In this document: positions 59,459 to 64,000 of the stretch, one piece after another | Position numbering within the stretch: position 1 is the first letter of the stretch | Layout of the letters: every line of letters begins with the position of its first letter | NCBI GenBank assembly: GCA_001599755.1 | Contig: BCHX01000002.1 | Coordinates: 3,888,330-3,952,329, forward strand | Origin: Gliomastix tumulicola | Lineage: Eukaryota > Ascomycota > Sordariomycetes > Hypocreales > Bionectriaceae | Direction of reading: 5' to 3' | DNA length: 64,000 nt | Made by a program: the position numbers and the translations under genes | Notes under the pieces: generated by a model | What the model saw: the letters and a program-made list of their open reading frames with translations, nothing else | What the model was told of the DNA's origin: nothing | The model's database searches: none

Positions 59459-61223
59459 GGTTGCGGCCCGGGCCAGTATCTCAGTCGGGGACGTGCTGAC
59501 AATCAAGTTGGCGGCCAGCCGCTTCGTAGACGATGTTCCGAGGAGGGGGTAAAACGAGAGACGCGGTCGTCAGCCGATGGTCGCCATCGAAGGCGTGTGC
59601 GGGCGATGCCCGAAAGCAAAGAGAAAAAAAAGAGAGACCGGGGCGAGTGCCAAACCCCAGACGAGAGCGAGATAACTTGAGACGCGGCGGTTGGCGGCGG
59701 CGGGGGGGGCTGTGCTTCAATTGGGTGTGACCGTTGCGGCGTCAGAAACTGCCACGCCTCGGTGGCGCGAAGTTTGTCGAGAGAAGCTTAAACGTTATTA
59801 TCGGATTGACTCGACGTCGTGGAACGTGGTTCGGGGGTGCTGGAAAGGCGTGTGCTGTCTGTGACGGAGGTTTGGGTCCAGGAGGAGAGAATGGATGGAA
59901 ATGGAGACCTGGAAGGGAAATGGAGGACCTGGAGTACTTCTGGGCGCCCAGGCGGCAATCTTTTAGTGGTCGCGATAGTGGAGAGACCTGCTGAAGCACT
60001 GAACCGGGGGGTCGGGTCGGGTTGCCTGAGTTCTGTCGTCAATAGAAAAACCTGGAAAGGTCCCGTCTTGATGCGAAAGACGATGTGTCGCACGAGCATT
60101 CAATGAGGTCAGACGCTGACGATCCGGCGAGTCCAGGGCGAAGACGAGCGAAAAGTACAGACGAAGGAGGGGGGCGAATGCCCGTTACTCAATAACAGCC
60201 ACCACTGGGCCTCCTTGTCGGGAGGCTTCTCCGACTTATGGCCAATTAGGCAAGTCACGGCCTGGATCGAAAGGGTCTTTGGGGGTCCAGCCCAGTCCCT
60301 TTTGCCCTCCTTTATTGATCCTGCTGTAATGTCAGAACTCAGAAGGGGCAATAAGTCCTTCTCTTCGTTTTCCCTTTTGAACAAGGGCTTTGGGCCAGCG
60401 CATACGGGACCTACGTAGGAGCCCTCAAGCAGACATTCCACATTCCATCAGTATTCCACCCCGGCAAAACCTTGATTGCTTTTATTTTTATGCCCGAGGA
60501 CTTTGCGAGTAGTCCAATGACTAGCGCTGGCTTTATTGCCATATCCCCTCCACAAACTCCCCCCTTTGCTGCATTAGCCATTAGCCATTCCATAGCCTAC
60601 TAGTCAGCTCTAGGGAAGTCATTCGAGCATCGCGGATGCGTCGTCCCTTTCAACATGGTAGTGCCAGCACAAATGCTGAGGAAGGATGGCTATCACCACG
60701 GAAGGCCGTCATGGGCATCCATCACAAGGCCCAAAACATGCCTGTAGAACTTGGACCTCAACTGCACGGCGGCAAGACAATGCAGGTGCAACGATGACGA
60801 ATATTCTCCGATGAACACTTGTCTTGTCCTTTAGGGACAAAATAGCTTGGCAAAGCTTGTGTCAAGCCCTCGGCTCTTGGCCGAGTTATCGAATCAATAA
60901 TCGTCAAACCATACATCGGAAGGATCATGAGCATCACCAGCAAGGTAGAGCTTATCCGATCTTTGCTTCCTCTAGACGGGTTAGGCACTGAAGGTCTGCA
61001 AGTCATATCGTCATCGGCTACTGTGTATCACACCGCTGTTTCATTTTGTACGCCTTGGTGTGCCCTACAGGCAACGAAACTATCAAACAACCAGCCATAT
61101 ATATATATATCAGAAGTCTGGAATGGCATCGCTTCGGTAAGATTCATATATCATAACGCCCCAGTCAGTCCTGGGGTGTGTTCGCCAATATTCACAGTTG
61201 CATCCTCGCGTCCCTGACACCCC
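59459..61223. other. intergenic between palH and EDC3
   Basis: About 1.77 kb; palH promoter at left and EDC3 3' UTR at right (both genes on the minus strand). An (AT)n run lies near 61095-61110. No gene is called. Confidence 0.55.
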
Positions 61224-63518
61224 TCAGTCCCCTGAGCTGTGCCCGAAAGCCCTGTACTCCATCTCCAGCACCCAGTTGCCGTCGAAGTCGATTCCTCGCC
61301 GTATCTTAGTTCCAGCCTTTTTCCACACCGCGCTGCCGAGGCCCATATCGGCAATGAATAACCGCCAATCGTCTTCGTGCACGGCCAGACTCGACGGGAT
61401 GGAGTCCTCGGGCGGCGGCGTAATAACCTCGAGGAGACCCCGTTTCGGTGCACCAATGGAAACCACGTAGCGCGGCTTCACAAAGAGTGGCCCTCCATCA
61501 ATGATGGATATCTTTCCAGACGACGGATCTATGCCTGAAGGCACATCGACAGCGAGGACAAAGGCCTCGTTGCGATTCGCCCACTCCATCAGTTCGTACA
61601 CCGTTGCCTGGTCGCCCACACGGAGCTCCTCGAAGGATATCGTCATACCAATCATAGCATCGACAATGAGAGATATGGGGACCCGAGTGCCGGACGCAGC
61701 GTTCTTGCGCAGGTACTCAAAGAACTCGACCTTGCTCATGACTTTGCCGCCGAAGCTGCGATAGAGGTCGATCTGCCGGCGGAGATCCTCTAGCAACTCA
61801 CGCTCGCGTTCGATCCCGACCATGCAGACAAGTACATCGATGTTCCTGTTGCGAAGATGCCGTGCCGCCGCCAATGCCCGGATGGTAGACTTGTTGTTAC
61901 CGCCCAGGATCACTGTCGTCGAACTGTCTAGTGAGGCCTCGGCTGCCAGCTCGAAACGGACCTTCATAGCCGGATCTGACAGGGCGCGCACTGCGACCTC
62001 GGCGATCCCTCGCCCAGCATTTTCAGCCATCAGGTCCTCGGTGAAGCCCACTTCGTTCGCCGCGATATTCTCCAGGTTGATCATCTGGAGCGCCGAAATC
62101 GGCTCGATGCGCCTGTTAGACGGCAGCAAATACAAGCCTGCCTGGTGCGTTTGCTGGGTACATCATTAGTCTGAGACATAGGTATGAGAGACATGGACAT
62201 AGGTGTAGAATGTACTTACGGCGGAGTTGACGCGGCTGAGTGGCTGACTGCCAGCCATAGCTCCACTCGCCTTTCGCGACTGCGATCGACGCGCGACACC
62301 ATTCTTACTCTCAGCCCTTCGCGTGGTGGTAGCTACCCTCGATTCACGAGCACCGATCCTATCACCACTGTTTTGGCCGTTCAGTCCGCTGTGGCCATTG
62401 AGATCGTCGGCCTCACTGTTCCAGAAGTCGGTGTTTTTTGCGATGCTGGGGGGAAGCTCCAGGACGTTCTCGGTGTAATGCAGATTCTTGCCTCCGTTCG
62501 TTCCAGGTTTTGGCCGGCGGTTATGTGATACCAGACGGGCGGATTCCTCAATAGTATCCTCCTTCCGCATCTGATCAAAGATTGTCCGCTTGTCGAACTT
62601 GGCCAGGTTGTTCTCGAAGTCAAACTCACCCATCTCCTCTGTGACTTCTTCAGAAGCCCAGCCATTGGCCTCGCCCCCTTTTCGCCCTCGCCCGTTGCGC
62701 TTCAGGGAGTTGAAGGGCTGGAAAGACGCTGTGCTTTGCAGCATGGGTGTTTGCCTCCACCCTTTGCCCCGGCCGCTGGTCGTCTCCGTAGCTACTGGCG
62801 TCACGTCATGTGTTGTGTCCGAATCATGACTGTGGTCCGTGTTGTGTTTTCTTGGTCGCCGTCTGCGCTTCTTGGGAGATTTGGTCCCTCCTTCCGTGTC
62901 TGTCGGCTTTCCGCTTTCTGAGTCGGGATTCACATCTGCTGCAGGCTGGATAACTGGCGGAGCTGGTTCCACAGCATCGAGTATCGGTGACAGAGACTTA
63001 TCCTGACGGCCGACGTGAATCCCTTTCAGAACACCTGGTAGCTCGCTGTCCAGGATCTGATCTAGGGACAATTCCACCTTTGGCGAGCTCTGATTCCCAT
63101 CGTATGCAGCGACGGCCGCTGCTGAGCCCGCCGGGGGTCTCCCAAGACTGAGGATGGCAGGATCATCGAGGGTTGCTTGTGTCTGTCGGCTAGCAGCAGG
63201 AACCTTTTCGACCGGCGGCGCGGGAGGGTAATACGTTTGCGTTTCGTCGGCTTTGATCTCGCCCAGATCAGCAATGTTGGAGGCTTCGATCCGCATCTCG
63301 GGTGCCCAGCTCTTGGTCCCTGGAACGAACACTGTGAATGACCAGGTTAGCACTCAATGCTGCTCCGAACCCTACATGTGACATCTGCAAAGGCGCCTAC
63401 CATTCGTCAACGTGAGGCTACTTCCCGCCTCGACAGCCCTGACCGTGCCCGTCACCTGGTAGCCAGGCGGCTCCCTCAGCGCCACGCGCATATGCAGACC
63501 GATGAATTGGGCGGCCAT
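61224..63518 (-). CDS. EDC3: enhancer of mRNA decapping Edc3
   Basis: P-body scaffold that activates Dcp2 and binds the helicase Dhh1. Exons on the minus strand: 63518-63401, 63331-62220 and 62153-61224, giving 719 residues. The Lsm16 domain (about 1-70) starts MAAQFIGLHMRVAL and goes on to GSSLTLTNVFVPGTKSW across the first intron. A basic disordered linker (KKRRRRPRKHN) precedes the FDF motif (about 270-295: EFDFENNLAKFDKRTIFDQM). The C-terminal YjeF-N domain (about 420-719) has QAGLYLLPSNRRIEPIS, TEDLMAENAGRGIAEVA, LGGNNKS, LIVDAMIG and VDVPSGIDP. The second intron's acceptor is taken at TACCCAG (exon from 62153), because the earlier CTCAG gives stops at once. Confidence 0.94.
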
Positions 63519-64000
63519 GATGGCGATTGTCCGTCCACGCAGGAATCCGCACGAAAGGGAGTATCGAACACACAGAGGCCCTGAGCGCGCACACCAGTTG
63601 ATCCAGGAACGCCTACTAGAGTCGGCGGTCTCGTGCTTCCCGCATCAAGAAATGACCCGCCCGCCACAGCGCCAGACGACCACAATGTAATCCTCGGGGT
63701 TGCGAATACGAGAGGCGCCTCTCGACGCAATTTAAGTCGCAAAGTTGATCGTCCACTCGGGTTCGGATCGCGGGCAGTCGGCGTCGCGAAAGGCAATGGC
63801 TGATGGTCGCAGATCAATCGTCGAGGGGAAGAATCAGAAATTCTGGAATGCCCGTTTTATGCCGTCGTCGGACGGTTGTAGGGGTAAGCACAGGGGTCTT
63901 GTGCACTGGGGCCGCTGGTCTACTTCGAAATAACAGTGACCAGCAACGTTCGAAGTCGGGCGCTGCGTGATTGCGTCGGAGGTCCGTCGGCGCGAGCGAT
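63519..64000. other. upstream region of EDC3 to window end
   Basis: 482 bp with the EDC3 5' leader and promoter. Short ORFs on both strands have no features, and no neighbouring gene is visible before the window ends. Confidence 0.5.

Noticed and set aside
62154..62178. EDC3 exon 3 beginning after CTCAG at about 62178
   Set aside because: That join gives TAA and TGA at once in the required frame; the TACCCAG acceptor gives the conserved HQAGLYLLPSNRR.

Overview
The window is nuclear DNA from a filamentous ascomycete. Short introns (about 50-130 bp, with one of about 280 bp) carry GTRNGY donors, CTAAC/CTGAC branch points and YAG acceptors. Coding third positions are GC-rich. The gene content fits Sordariomycetes: a class I G-alpha of 353 residues, a three-domain trpC, palH, and a Chaetomium-like NUP188. 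The order is not decided. No tRNA, rRNA, transposon or CRISPR array was recognised.

Layout, left to right: a 5'-truncated GPI10 mannosyltransferase (1-1843, +); a Sac7-like RhoGAP (2521-5378, -); mitochondrial TIM9 (7580-7979, +); nucleoporin NUP188 (8515-14264, -); trifunctional tryptophan enzyme trpC (14923-17255, +); a BRCT protein with a WGR-like domain (17689-19324, +); ER SNARE USE1 (19620-20787, -); splicing factor CWC21 (21694-22267, -); eIF2 assembly factor CDC123 (22656-23915, +); G-alpha gna-1 type (24979-26251, -); a DUF1771-Smr protein (29285-30126, +); a 7-TM DUF7702-type protein (30367-31164, -); KTI12 (31810-32861, +); CDC48 (33766-36523, +); a small conserved-looking protein (37294-37884, -); about 11 kb without a recognisable gene; an HMT1-type ABC transporter (49062-52321, +); ceramide synthase LAG1 (53614-55099, -); pH sensor palH/RIM21 (57179-59458, -); and mRNA decapping enhancer EDC3 (61224-63518, -).

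Most of these are housekeeping genes in alternating orientation, with several divergent pairs sharing a promoter region (NUP188/trpC, CWC21/CDC123, DUF7702/KTI12). There is no cluster of one pathway, although membrane and lipid functions (GPI10, LAG1, palH, HMT1, USE1) and RNA or protein quality control (CDC48, EDC3, CWC21, CDC123, KTI12) recur. Exon joins were deduced by reading splice signals and family conservation; none is confirmed by transcripts.

The least ordinary parts are the BRCT plus WGR-like protein with no PARP catalytic domain, the 11-kb gene-poor interval with a possible orphan spliced gene on its minus strand, the 5' leader of HMT1 where an intron seems to remove an out-of-frame upstream ATG, and an in-frame, stop-free intron in USE1.
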